Positions 1 to 9,804 of a DNA stretch of 64,000 nt are shown one piece after another. Under the pieces are notes generated by a model. The model saw only the letters and a list, made by a program, of their open reading frames with translations. It had not been told where the DNA came from and did no database searches. The stretch is from assembly GCA_009773665.1 (NCBI GenBank), contig WSYE01000016.1:27400-91399 (forward strand). The letters run 5' to 3'. The number at the start of each line of letters is the position of its first letter. The first letter of the stretch is position 1. Source of the stretch: Desulfovibrionaceae bacterium (GTDB taxonomy: Bacteria; Desulfobacterota; Desulfovibrionia; Desulfovibrionales; Desulfovibrionaceae). The position numbers were made by a program, and so were the translations under genes.

Positions 1-3000
1 GGGGCTGACGCCAGGACACCAGAATGGACTGCCTGCCCGGTGAGAGCGCCACCCCGATTTCGCCGGGCTTGTCTCCGGACCAGGGCGAAGGCTTACCGCC
101 CACCACCACGCCGGTGACCTCGGCCTTCTCCGGCAGGCGCAGCACGTGCCGCCCGCCCAGAGCCGAGCGCACGGACATCTCCAGGGCCACGGCGTCCAGA
201 CGCTCACCGGGTGTCAGGCGAAGCTTGGCGAAGTCGATAGTCAGGCTCTGGCCGGGAGCAGGCGCGGGGCGCGTCACCGCGATGCGGGCCGTCTCGCCGG
301 GCCAGGGCCGCCACAGGGGCGCCCAATGCCCCGAAGCGTCCAGGCTGGAGGACACCGGGATGCCCGAGAGCGCCACATCCCAGGACGGGGCAGCCCGAAG
401 CCGCCAGGACTCCACCCAGTTGACACCCTGCGGGGCGGACAGCTGCAACGCAGGCATTATCTCCAAGCGTGATCGCCAGCTGATCTGACGCTGCCCAGCG
501 CCCAGGGCAGCCACCACCTTGCCGTCCGCCACGCGCACGTCGCGGTCCAGCACGGATTCTCCCGGCAGCAGCGGCACCTGGATCACCACGGGTTCGCCGG
601 TCTGGGTCAGGCGGCGCACGGTAGTCACGGCCTCCCAGCTGAGGCCAAGCTCCAGGGAACGCTCCACTTCCAGGAACGGCTGGATAACGGCGGTGACAAC
701 TGCTCTGGCGCTGCCCGGCCTGCCTGTCTGGGACGCATCCTCCCCGCGGGAGAACTTGAGCCCGCCCTCCAGCGCGCCATCAGGCCCCAGCCCCAGGACG
801 CTCCAGCCGGGGGCATCCACCACGGCCCGGCGCGTGGAGAACGGGGCCGAGATGCTAAACGTCACCCCGCCGGGGGCCGCGCCGCTCACGAGGACCTTGT
901 GCGGGCCTGGATCGAGCAGCACCCACAGCCCGCCGTTCTCGGCAAAGAGCACGGCGGGCTTTGAGTCCACGGTCACGGACTGGGGCCGCCAGCCGTCGCC
1001 TACCACGGGCAGCGGCAGGGCGAGACGCGTGGCCGCACCGGTCTCCAGAGTCAGGCGCAGGGACTTGGCGTCCAGTACCACGCCAAGCTCCGAGATTCCG
1101 GCGCAGTCCGGGAAGCAGTCGGACGGCTTGGTGAGCCGGGCGCGCAATTCGTCGATGATTTCCTTGGGAGGAACGCCCGACCTGAACCCGTCCGGCGATT
1201 CGGGAGCGGCCAGGGCTGCGCCGGGAGCCAGGAGCAGAGCTGCGGACAGCGCTGCCGCAAGGCACGCAAGCTTGACCGGGGAAGCCTCTGACCCGGCAGC
1301 TCCGGGAGCGCCATCGCCCGCCGCAGGCCGGGCAGGTTTCGACCCCAGGGGCGACGCCGCGCCGCGCAGACGCCTGAAGTCCGCCAGCAGCCACAGGGCG
1401 GCCAGCAGCAGAAGCACCCGCGCGAAGCACAGGGCCGTGTTCACCAAGGGAGACACCAACGTCAGGTGCACGGTCTGGGCCGGGTCCACCGGGCCGTTCC
1501 AGTTAAGGCTCACGGTGCGCCAGTTCCAGTTCGGGATGCCCGGTCCGGTCTGGATCAGGCTGTTGGGGTCCTGCTCCAACCCCTGGTAGGAATACGGGGC
1601 GGACGGCTCGCGCGCGGCCTTGCGGACCTCCTTCCGCGAATCCTGGGCCTGCATGGGTGCGGCTGCGGGAGCCGGGGCCGCAACATCCTGTGACTCCATG
1701 CCGGTGTCGAGGTCCGCCGCCCTCTCAGCCATGGTGGACGTGAAGCGCACGTCCTCCAGCTGCGGATAGACCCCCGTGCGGATCTGGCTGAACACGAAGG
1801 GCAACGCCGCCAGCACCATGAGCCCCAGCGCCATCATATGAAACGCCCTGGCCCCCCGCGTGGCCTTCTGCCAGGTCTCTTTGGCAGCCCGGTCCAGGGC
1901 CGTGAGCACGCCGAGCGCCGCCAGCAGCACGAGCCACAGCTCCACGGGAGCGGCCCGCTCGTGCTGGGCCGCCACCAGATAGGCCAGCAACACTCCCCCT
2001 GCGGCCACGCCGCGCAGCTTCCAGGCTCCAAGCACCATAAACAGCGTCAGAAAGATGTTCAAAAGGTTCCAGCGGCTCACCCAGGACTGGCTGACCATGT
2101 CCGGCCCCGAGGCGTGAAAGAGCCTCCAGCCCGGGGGCAGCTTCAGCTCCGCCGAAAGCGACGTGACCCCGGCCCGCCAGCCGGAAGCAGGAACAGACGC
2201 GCCCGCGTCCGGATAGCGGGACTCGGCGGTCAGGTTCACGGCGGATTCCCGCAGCTCCACGCCCGGAAGCTTGTCCGCGCCCAAAAGCACCACGGGCAGG
2301 TCCTTCCCGGCCTGGGCAGCACGGCCAAGTTCGCCCGGCGCGTTCATGGACAAAGACCAGCCGTGACGCAGCGCGCCGCTCACACGATCCTGCACGGTGA
2401 AGCGCGCCGGATGACGTCCAGGTTCAAAACAGCGTCCTTTTCCGCCAGGAAGGCCGGATATTTTTTCCAGGCGTCCGGCAGTTCGGTGGTCTGGGGATCG
2501 ATGGGGGCAAGCCCGCGCGGCTGAACGTCGCGCAATGCGGGGTCGGCGGCAAAGGCCCAGATCTCACGCCCGAACGGCGTGGTGGCCGGTCCCATGGCTT
2601 TCATGGGTTCCAGGGCGCGGCTGGTTATCTCCAGATCGTAGCGCCCGGCCCCGGCCTGGGCCAGCACCTGCCCGCTTGGGCCGAAGCCCACGGGCACCGG
2701 GGCCTGCACGGCCATGGGTTCGGTTCCCGGAGGCAGCAATCCGTCCATACTGATGGTCCTGACCCTACCGGATACTTCCAGGCGGGCCAGGGTGGTGATT
2801 GTCATGGGCACGCCGTCGCGCAAGAGCCGGAACACCGCCACCTGGGCGGAATCCTCGGGGGCCTTGCGCTCGTCCTGGCGGGAGATATCCAGCCTGCCGT
2901 CTGCTGCGAGCTTGGGAGCGGCCACCAAAGCGCCGTCCACGGTGAGCTCCACCACTCCGGTCTGGGGCGCTATCCGCAGGGCCTGGGGCCTGCGTTTCCA

Positions 3001-3456
3001 GGGAAGCTGGCCTGCGACCTGATGCTCGCCGGGCTCCAGGCGTACGGCCGGAGTGCCGGACTGATCCAGCACGGCGGCGCTCTGACCGTCCACCGTGACG
3101 CGCGCGGGCCACAGGCCGGGGGCCACGGGCAGCGGCACGTTCATGGGCGAAAACACGCGCCAGGTGGCGGTGAATGCCGCGCCGGAACTGTCAACGACGA
3201 GGCTTATCCGGGTGGGATACTGGCACTGCCTGCGGGCCGGGTCCGTGGCCAGGGGCGGACACAGGGCGCTGTCCTGCCCGTAGAGCGCCCAGCCCTCCCA
3301 GGTTTTGAGGTCCGGCGGCAGCCAGGCCCGGCCAGGCTGGCCCGATGCTTGGCCTGATGTCTGGCCCGACGGCTGGGCCAGGGCCAAAATGGCACAGGAG
3401 AGCACACTCAGCAGGCACAACACGGACACGAGATACGGCGCGGCGCGAAATCGCAT
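1..3456 (-). pseudogene. Large exported membrane protein, frame-disrupted, continues past left edge
   Basis: Reading leftwards from ATG 3456 (GGAG 7 bases upstream) there is a signal peptide (residues 1-27, hydrophobic SVLCLLSVLSCAILALA) and about 330 residues of beta-rich sequence. The frame then hits a TGA at 2380. From about 2401 the protein-like frame is a different one (FTVQDRVSGALRHGW...). That frame stays open, with sensible codon use, to position 1. It contains hydrophobic stretches around 2070-1800 (LLNIFLTLFMVLGAW; VELWLVLLAALGVL) and near 1400, so it looks like a periplasmic protein anchored by several membrane segments. The two parts are most simply one gene broken by a frame change near 2400, probably with loss of some sequence. 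Function is not recognised. Read literally, only the first 358 residues would be made. An assembly error is an alternative explanation. Confidence 0.6.
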
Positions 3457-3525
3457 GACTGCTCCATGATCGACGGCGGTGTATTGATCTGCTATAAGAC
3501 AATCTCTTTGATTTTGGAAACCAGA

Positions 3526-4553
3526 ATGCCCGACCCCTCACTCTTTTCCACGCTGCTGCTCGATTGGTTCCGGCAGGCCAGACGCCCGCTGCCCTGGCGC
3601 GAATGGTCTATTTCAACCGCTTCCTGTCGCGCTTCCCCGACGTGTTCGCCCTGGCCGCCGCCAGCGAGGACGAGGTGCTGCGTCTGTGGGAGGGGCTGGG
3701 CTATTACAGCCGCGCCCGGAACCTGCTGAAAGCCGCCCAGGAGATCGCCACCCGTCACGGGGGGCTCGTTCCAGCTGACGCGCAGGCCTTGGCCGCGCTG
3801 CCGGGAGTCGGGCGCTACACCACGGGGGCGGTGCTCTCCATCGCGCACCAAATAGACGTGCCTGCTGTGGACGCCAACGTGGAGCGCGTGCTGGCCCGCG
3901 TGTACGACATCGCGGATTCTCCCAAAGAACCAGCCGGGAAGAAGCGTTTCACTGAGCTTGCCGCGTCGCTCATTCCCGCCGGAAAGGCCCGCGACTTCAA
4001 CCAGGCCCTGATGGAGCTTGGCGCGCTGGTGTGCACGCCGCGAAGCCCGGATTGCGCCAGTTGCCCCATGGCCGCAGTCTGCCGCGCCCTGGCCGCCGGG
4101 ACGGTTGAAGAGCGCCCCACCCTGCCTGCGTCAAAGGCCCCGGTGGCCATCGGCATGGGAACGGCGGTGATCGCGCACCAGGGGCTGTATTTCGTGCAGA
4201 AGCGCAGACCCGGCGGGGTCTGGGCCGGGCTGTGGGAATTTCCGGGCGGTCAGATGGAACCGGGCGAGGCCCCGGAAGAGACGGCGCTGCGGGAAGTGCG
4301 GGAGGAAACCGGCTTCGAGGTGGAGTCCAGGGGCAAGCTGGCCGTCATCAAGCACGCCTACACCCGTTACCGGGTGACCATGCACGCCTACCTGATGGCT
4401 TTTCCGGATGGCGTCACGCCTCCGGAACCCGTGCTCACGGCAGCCACCTCGCATCGCTGGCTGCCCTTCGAGGCGCTCGAAGGCCTGGCCTTCCCCACGG
4501 CCATGCGTAAGCTCGCCCAGGCCATGGAGCGCGACGCAAGGCTCACGCGATAA
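3526..4553 (+). pseudogene. mutY: A/G-specific adenine glycosylase (MutY), internal deletion and frameshift
   Basis: MutY removes adenine mispaired with 8-oxoguanine in base-excision repair. From ATG 3526 the protein starts typically (LDWFRQARRPLPWRE). At about 3600 it jumps to the family block MVYFNRFLSRF in another frame. The roughly 20 residues that normally lie between (the conserved DPYxVWVSEIMLQQTQ region with the catalytic Glu) are absent. Downstream everything else is present: helix-hairpin-helix LPGVGRYTTGAV, catalytic Asp region VDANVERV, the four iron-sulfur cysteines (CTPRSPDCASCPMAAVC) and the C-terminal Nudix-like domain with a Nudix-box-like segment. An internal ATG would give a 329-residue remnant starting at 3564, without the catalytic Glu. 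As printed the gene should be inactive. A sequencing or assembly gap cannot be excluded. Confidence 0.75.
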
Positions 4554-4560
4554 TCCCCCG

Positions 4561-6678
4561 TCAGGCAGCCCTGATGGGCAGCAGCACCCGGAACTTTGTC
4601 CCGCTTCCGGGCGTGGACTCCACGGTGATGCTCCCCTTGTGGTTCTGCGACACGATGAAATAGGCCACCGACAAGCCAAGGCCCGTGCCCACGCCGATGG
4701 TCTTGGTGGTGTAGAACGGCTCGAACACGCGCTTGCGGATTTCTTCGGGCATGCCCGGCCCGTTGTCCTCTATCTCAGCCACGGCCATGCTGTTTTCCTG
4801 GCGCGTTCGCAGGATGATGCGCGGCCTCGGCGCAGTCGACCCCTCCGGCCCCGACTCGTTGAGGGCCTGGGCCGCGTTCTTTATGATGTTGAAGAACACC
4901 TGTTCGATCTCCATAGCCTGGCATTGCACCGGTTCGAGATCGGGGTCATAGTCACGAATTATCTCTATCTGCCGAAAATCGTACTGCTTCTTGAGGTCGT
5001 AATCGCCGCCAGCCAGTTCAACCGTCTTGTCCAGCAGTTCATCGAGCCGACACACGCCGTAATCCCCGCCGGATTTGCGGGCGAACCCCAGCATGTTGGT
5101 GACGATGCGCGCGGCGCGCACCCCGGCTTCGTGGATGCCCTCCAGAAACTCGTTCAGGCCGCGCTCACTCATGTAGGCCTGCACGACGCGCAGGTCGATC
5201 CCCACTTCCTTGGCAACCCTGGCGTTAGCGGGCATGTCCGGGTCCAGCCTGCGGATGATTACCTGCAAAGCCTGGAGGATGGAGGCCAGGGGGTTGTTGA
5301 TCTCGTGGGCCATCCCTGCAGCGAGCCCACCTACGGAGAGCATCTTTTCGGTCTGCACCATCATTTCCTGGATGCGAACGCGCTCGGTGACGTCCTCCAT
5401 CACGGCCACGGCTCCCGCCGCGTCCACGCCCGTATCCTGCGGAACTGCGCTCATGGAGAGCACCACGCGCCCGCCGGAGGGTTTGTCATACCAGATGGCG
5501 CGGCCCATCACGGCTTTGCGCCCTGCGAGAGCCTGATGCATGGGTAGATCGCCAAAGGCCAGGGGCTGCCCTTCGCGGGTGACGAACCGACTGGTCCAGG
5601 CGTCCTCCTGCGCCTCATGCGGGAAGAGTTCCAGCAGATCCAGGGCGCGCTGGTTCATGTACACCACCCGCCCATGGCGGTCGAAGGTGGCAATGCCGAC
5701 CGGAGTCGTTTCGGCCAGGGTGCGGTAGCGAGCCTCGGATTCCCGCAGCCTGCCCACGGCCCCGCGAACGAAGGCCAAAGCCACGCTGACCACCGTCAGC
5801 ACCGCCAGAGAGATGAGCCCGTTCAGCGCCGTAAGCTTGGCGGCAGGGCGCATGGTTTCCGCACCGTCCGCTTCGACAGCCACCAGCCAGCCCGTTATGG
5901 GATTGACAGCCGCCACGGCCAGCCGTTCATCCCCTCCCCGACTATACGTGACCATCCCCCCACTGGTCGCGGCGCGCAGGGCCGAGACCACTTGGGGAAG
6001 CGGCGCGAACTGCCCCTCCCTGCTCCAGGAAGGCCTGGCCAACAACGCCCCGCGCGAATCCAGGATGTACGCTCCGCCGGTCTGCCCAATCCGGACCTGA
6101 TCCAGGATTTCCCTGGCCAGCCTGTGGATGTCCATCACCAGGACCATGACGCCTTCCACGGTCCGTTCGTGGTTGAACACCGGTGAGGCGACCACCAGCA
6201 CAGGCAGGCCCGTGACTTTGCCAACCTCCAGCGCCTCAAAAGCCGGGTGACCGAGCAGGGAGCGCTTGAAATATTCCCGGTCGGCCACGTTGATGGCCCC
6301 GATCATGCCCGGATCGGACGCTGAGACCACAGAACCGTCCGGCAGGGCCAGGAAAGCCCTGTCGTAGCTGGTATAGGGCATGCGCTCGGCGAGCCGCCTG
6401 TTGGCGGCCACCCTGGCGGAGCGCCCCAGGTAGCCCTCGGTCAGGGCCAGCCGGAACACGTCCTCCTGGCCCCAGAAGCTCGCGTTGGCCTGAATGCTCC
6501 GGATTTTTTCGGAGACATCGGCGTCGAGGAGCGTCAGGGCCTGGCTCATCTGGCCCAGGGCCAGATCTTCCGCTGTCTTATTGGTATAGAAGAAGGTGAT
6601 GGTGGTAGTCAGGGCCACGCCGAGCATGACCACAAACAAAATGGGAACCAGCGAACGAGTGATGAAGGAAGACCGCAT
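4561..6678 (-). CDS. Membrane sensor histidine kinase (dCache-PAS-HisKA-HATPase)
   Basis: 705 residues. The first transmembrane helix is about 9-31. An extracytoplasmic Cache-like domain spans about 35-280 (YFKRSLLGHP and GGAYILDSRG are typical). The second helix is about 285-304. A PAS domain follows at about 315-430 (YRTLAETTPVGIATFD). The phospho-acceptor H458 lies in MAHEINNP, the N box is near NIIKNAAQA (598-606), and the ATP lid motifs are DNGPGM (638-643) and GTGLGL (664-669). All catalytic motifs look intact. It lies 12 bases downstream of a secreted binding-protein gene on the same strand, so the binding protein may deliver its ligand to the Cache domain (inference). No response regulator is adjacent, so phosphate must pass to a partner elsewhere. 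Confidence 0.93.
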   Translation of the reverse strand: MRSSFITRSLVPILFVVMLGVALTTTITFFYTNKTAEDLALGQMSQALTLLDADVSEKIRSIQANASFWGQEDVFRLALTEGYLGRSARVAANRRLAERMPYTSYDRAFLALPDGSVVSASDPGMIGAINVADREYFKRSLLGHPAFEALEVGKVTGLPVLVVASPVFNHERTVEGVMVLVMDIHRLAREILDQVRIGQTGGAYILDSRGALLARPSWSREGQFAPLPQVVSALRAATSGGMVTYSRGGDERLAVAAVNPITGWLVAVEADGAETMRPAAKLTALNGLISLAVLTVVSVALAFVRGAVGRLRESEARYRTLAETTPVGIATFDRHGRVVYMNQRALDLLELFPHEAQEDAWTSRFVTREGQPLAFGDLPMHQALAGRKAVMGRAIWYDKPSGGRVVLSMSAVPQDTGVDAAGAVAVMEDVTERVRIQEMMVQTEKMLSVGGLAAGMAHEINNPLASILQALQVIIRRLDPDMPANARVAKEVGIDLRVVQAYMSERGLNEFLEGIHEAGVRAARIVTNMLGFARKSGGDYGVCRLDELLDKTVELAGGDYDLKKQYDFRQIEIIRDYDPDLEPVQCQAMEIEQVFFNIIKNAAQALNESGPEGSTAPRPRIILRTRQENSMAVAEIEDNGPGMPEEIRKRVFEPFYTTKTIGVGTGLGLSVAYFIVSQNHKGSITVESTPGSGTKFRVLLPIRAA

Positions 6679-6690
6679 CGCGCCACCGCC

Positions 6691-7752
6691 CTATTTGACC
6701 ACTTCGCCCGCCGCTTCGATGATTTCGTAGGGGATGTCCACGTTCAGGCGTTCTGCGATCCTGAGGTTCACCATGATCACCCCCCTTTCGTTGATGCGCA
6801 TGGGCAGTCCGCCCGCCGCATCACCAGTGAGAAGCGCGCTCCTGGCCATGTTCGCGGCCAGGAACCCTTGTTCGTGCCCAGCCTCCAGCACGCCGCAGAG
6901 CACGTCGGACAGGGCGTAGTCCGCGAACCCCAGCGTGGGCCTCGCGTTCACCGACTGCATCCAAGCGGCGGCCTCTTCCGGAGTGACCACTTTCCCGGTG
7001 CGCTCGTCTCGAAGCGAATGGTAGATTCCAAAAGCGACGGCATCCACGCCTGACTGGTACGCGATGACGCGTCGTTGCCACTCCTGGAAGGAGCCGACCG
7101 AATCGACGTGCTTGAGTTCCAGGGCGAAGGGGCCGCCTTTGGCCTGGTCATCCTCCATGTCCTTGATGACGTAGCCTGAGGACTCGGATGCGTCGGTCAG
7201 AAAGGCGACGGTGCGGGTGTTCGGCAAAAGCCTCTTGAGCAGGGCGAACCCCTCCCGGAAGTGCCAGCGCTCGCGCACGCCCGAGACGTTGGAGGCGGGA
7301 AAACCGTAGAGGGAGGGCGGCGCGTTGAGGCCGCAGAAGATGACCTGCGGAGAGGGTTTGCCCTTGAGCGACGGCGCGACCACGTACTCTTGGGCCACGT
7401 CGTCCACGGCGAGCACCACATCAGGGGAGAAGTCGGCGATTCGCGCCAGGGCCTTTTTCGCGGCCATTTCCAGCGAGGGCTTGTCTGGACGACGTTTGGC
7501 GTCCATGTAGAAGTAGTCGTAGACCACGTCCAGATCGCGCAGAGCCTCCAGGATTCCCTGGTTTATGTTCTGGGTCCAGATGTACTCGGGATTGTAGCTG
7601 TGCAGGATGAAGACGTGCCGGGACGCCCCCAGGGCCGTGCCCAAAGCTGAAGACTCCGGACGCCCAGCCGAAGCGCCATCGCCCGCGACCGCCTGCCCGC
7701 CCAGCACGAGCAGCAGCACAGCCAGGGAGGCCAGGGAATAACGACGCTTCAT
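6691..7752 (-). CDS. ABC-type periplasmic substrate-binding protein (TrpX/YtpA-like family)
   Basis: From ATG 7752 (GAGG about 6 bases upstream) it has a clean signal peptide (MKRRYSLASLAVLLLVLGG). The open frame extends 25 codons further upstream without a signal-like start, so 7752 is preferred; the product is 353 residues. The fold-type hallmarks of the PF04392-like binding proteins are visible: HVFILHSYNPEYIWTQN, DVVLAVDDVAQEYVV, VIFCGLNAP and TVAFLTDASESSGYV. The mature protein would sit in the periplasm. No permease or ATPase genes are next to it. It is followed after 12 bases by a Cache histidine kinase, which suggests a sensing rather than a transport role (inference). Ligand unknown. 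Confidence 0.85.
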   Translation of the reverse strand: MKRRYSLASLAVLLLVLGGQAVAGDGASAGRPESSALGTALGASRHVFILHSYNPEYIWTQNINQGILEALRDLDVVYDYFYMDAKRRPDKPSLEMAAKKALARIADFSPDVVLAVDDVAQEYVVAPSLKGKPSPQVIFCGLNAPPSLYGFPASNVSGVRERWHFREGFALLKRLLPNTRTVAFLTDASESSGYVIKDMEDDQAKGGPFALELKHVDSVGSFQEWQRRVIAYQSGVDAVAFGIYHSLRDERTGKVVTPEEAAAWMQSVNARPTLGFADYALSDVLCGVLEAGHEQGFLAANMARSALLTGDAAGGLPMRINERGVIMVNLRIAERLNVDIPYEIIEAAGEVVK

Positions 7753-7853
7753 GAAGCCTCGCAAACGTAGTGATATCACCCCACCGCCATGCAAAACGCA
7801 GGGCGGGACGTCAGGAGCGCATAACACGCAAGCGCTGCCAATGCACCAAGGAA

Positions 7854-8768
7854 CTACGCGGTCTTGAGGCTCCCCCGGAAGCTCTCCAGGTCCGTGACGC
7901 CCATCTCGCGGGCCACGGTCGGAAGCTGCTCCACAAGCCTGAAGCTGAAGTCCGGGCGCAGGAAGTTGGCCGTACCCACCTGGACGGCGTGCGCGCCAGC
8001 CAGGATGAACTCCAGCACGTCCATGGCCGAGGCGATGCCGCCCATGCCGATCACCGGCACGCTAACAGCGCGGCTCACCTGCCACACGCAGCGCAGCGCC
8101 ACGGGTTTTATGGCCGGGCCGGAAAGCCCGCCCACCACGTTGGCCAGCCGGGGCTTTCTGGTGCGCACGTCCACGGCCATGCCGGTCAGGGTGTTGATGA
8201 GCGAGATGATGTCCGCCCCGGCGGCTTCCACGGCCTTGGCGATGCCCACGATGTCGGCCACGTTGGGCGAGAGCTTGACGATGACCGGCTTGTTTCCGGC
8301 GCGCTTCTTCACGGCCTCGGTGACCCTGGCCGCCTGGGCCGGGTCCTGCCCGAAGAGCACGCCGCCTTCCTTCACGTTGGGGCAGGAGATGTTCACTTCA
8401 AGCCCTGCCACGCCCTCCTCGGCGGCCAGCACCGAGGCAAGCTCCGCGAACTCGTCGGGGTCGCAGGCGTAGAGGTTGGCCAGGATGGGGGTCTCGCGCC
8501 AGGGCAGGAAGGGCAGCTTGTCCTTCAGGAAAATTTCCACGCCGCAGTTCTGGAGCCCGATGGCGTTCAACATGCCGGAGGGGGTCTCGGCCACGCGGGG
8601 CATGGGGTTGCCAGCGCGGGGCTTCAGGGAGAGGCCCTTCACCACGATGCCCCCCAGGGTACGCAGGTCGCCGTAGGGGGTGAACTCCTGGCCGTAGCCG
8701 AAGGTGCCCGAGGCGGTCATGACCGGATTCTTGAGGGAAAGCCCGGCAAGGGTGACGCGAAGGTCCAT
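7854..8768 (-). CDS. pyrD: Dihydroorotate dehydrogenase B, catalytic subunit
   Basis: Oxidises dihydroorotate to orotate in de novo pyrimidine synthesis, using FMN and passing electrons to PyrK. About 304 residues, normal for class 1B. Seen: GLSLKNPVMTASGTFG near the N terminus, the NISCPNVKEGG block with the active-site Cys of class 1B enzymes, VIVKLSPNV, and the C-terminal FMN phosphate region GMGGIASAMD. The frame could start at TTG 8771, but ATG 8768 is the natural start. It lies 9 bases downstream of pyrK on the same strand, so the two subunits are co-transcribed. Confidence 0.95.
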   Translation of the reverse strand: MDLRVTLAGLSLKNPVMTASGTFGYGQEFTPYGDLRTLGGIVVKGLSLKPRAGNPMPRVAETPSGMLNAIGLQNCGVEIFLKDKLPFLPWRETPILANLYACDPDEFAELASVLAAEEGVAGLEVNISCPNVKEGGVLFGQDPAQAARVTEAVKKRAGNKPVIVKLSPNVADIVGIAKAVEAAGADIISLINTLTGMAVDVRTRKPRLANVVGGLSGPAIKPVALRCVWQVSRAVSVPVIGMGGIASAMDVLEFILAGAHAVQVGTANFLRPDFSFRLVEQLPTVAREMGVTDLESFRGSLKTA

Positions 8769-8777
8769 CAAAGGCTC

Positions 8778-9563
8778 CTAGAGAGTTATTTCGTTCGACC
8801 AGAACACCGGCCCGCGCGTGCAGGTCTGCACCCGCTCCCCGTCCGGGGTCTCGGCCACGCAGCCCAGGCACGCTCCCACGCCGCAGGCCATGCGGTTTTC
8901 CAGCGAGATCTGGCAGCGCACGCCGTACTTCTCGGCGGCGGCCTTCACGGAGCGCAAAAACGGCGTGGGGCCGCAGGCCAGGGCCAGAGCGCCCGCGTGC
9001 TCGGCCATGCGCTTCTCCAGAAGCTCCACGAAGCGCGGGATGTCCTCGGCGCTGCGGTCCTGGAAGGACTCCGCGCCCACGGTCTGGGCCAGGTCCTCAT
9101 ACGGGTAGCAGGAGAGCGGTGGCCTGTGCCCGAACAGCAGGGAGAGCTGGCCGGGGGTGGGATGCACGGCGGCGTACTCCACGAAAGGCGCGATGCCGAT
9201 GCCGCCCGCCAGCATCAGGGTGCGCACGCCCGGTTCCACAGCGAACCCGTGCCCAAGCGGCCCCCAGAGGGTCACCTTGTCGCCGGGGGTGAGCCTGGTC
9301 AGCGCCGAGGTGCCGCGTCCGGCCACCAGGAAGTTGAACACCAGCCTGTCGGGCAGCGCCCGGCAGATGGAGAGCGGCCTGGCCCACAGGGGATCAAACC
9401 CCCAGGACGCGGGCCGCAGCATGGCGAACTGGCCGGGACGGGCTTTGGCCAGTCCGGGATTTTCCAGTTCAAGAAGCCACAACCCGTTCTCACGCCCTTC
9501 CGGACCGTGGGGGGTAAGGCTCAAAACCGTGACGTCTTTGCAACGATTATAAGGTATGGGCAT
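8778..9563 (-). CDS. pyrK: Dihydroorotate dehydrogenase B, electron-transfer subunit
   Basis: FAD and [2Fe-2S] protein that takes electrons from PyrD to NAD+. 261 residues. The flavin-binding beta barrel contains RPLSI (residues about 61-65), the nucleotide-binding part has LAGGIGIAPF, and the iron-sulfur cluster cysteines are in CGVGACLGC followed by a fourth Cys (VQTC) near the C terminus. ATG 9563 has AGGAG about 8 bases upstream. First gene of the pyrK-pyrD pair, diverging from the motility operon that begins at 9805. Confidence 0.94.
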   Translation of the reverse strand: MPIPYNRCKDVTVLSLTPHGPEGRENGLWLLELENPGLAKARPGQFAMLRPASWGFDPLWARPLSICRALPDRLVFNFLVAGRGTSALTRLTPGDKVTLWGPLGHGFAVEPGVRTLMLAGGIGIAPFVEYAAVHPTPGQLSLLFGHRPPLSCYPYEDLAQTVGAESFQDRSAEDIPRFVELLEKRMAEHAGALALACGPTPFLRSVKAAAEKYGVRCQISLENRMACGVGACLGCVAETPDGERVQTCTRGPVFWSNEITL

Positions 9564-9804
9564 GGCTCGCTCCTGCCGTGCAAACTAGCCTCAAGCGTGC
9601 AATTAGTAAATCTTTTCGCCGGAGCGATGGCCCTCCTTGTCCTTCGAACCCTTTACGGTTACTAAGAACCTGCCCAAAGTCCGGAATTCCCGGCCTTTCG
9701 GGACCCAATCCCTTGACACATCCTGCCTCCCGCCGCATGTACATAGAATGTCGGCATAATCGTCCGAAGACGTAAGGGGGCGCTACTTGGAGCGGAGAGC
9801 GTCG
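9564..9804. promoter_or_regulatory. Divergent intergenic region between pyrK and the CNB-motAB operon
   Basis: About 240 bases separating two outward-facing transcription units, so promoters for both must lie here. A TTGACA is visible near 9714 on the plus strand, but no good -10 sits at the normal distance. I therefore do not assign a promoter. A ribosome-binding site GGAGAG lies at 9794-9799, five bases before ATG 9805. Confidence 0.4.

Noticed and set aside
7770..9665. A 631-codon open frame on the plus strand
   Set aside because: It is antisense to pyrD and pyrK, has His/Gly/Ala-rich shadow composition, and no ribosome-binding site.
9714..9750. Possible sigma70 promoter with TTGACA
   Set aside because: No acceptable -10 at 16-18 bases spacing.
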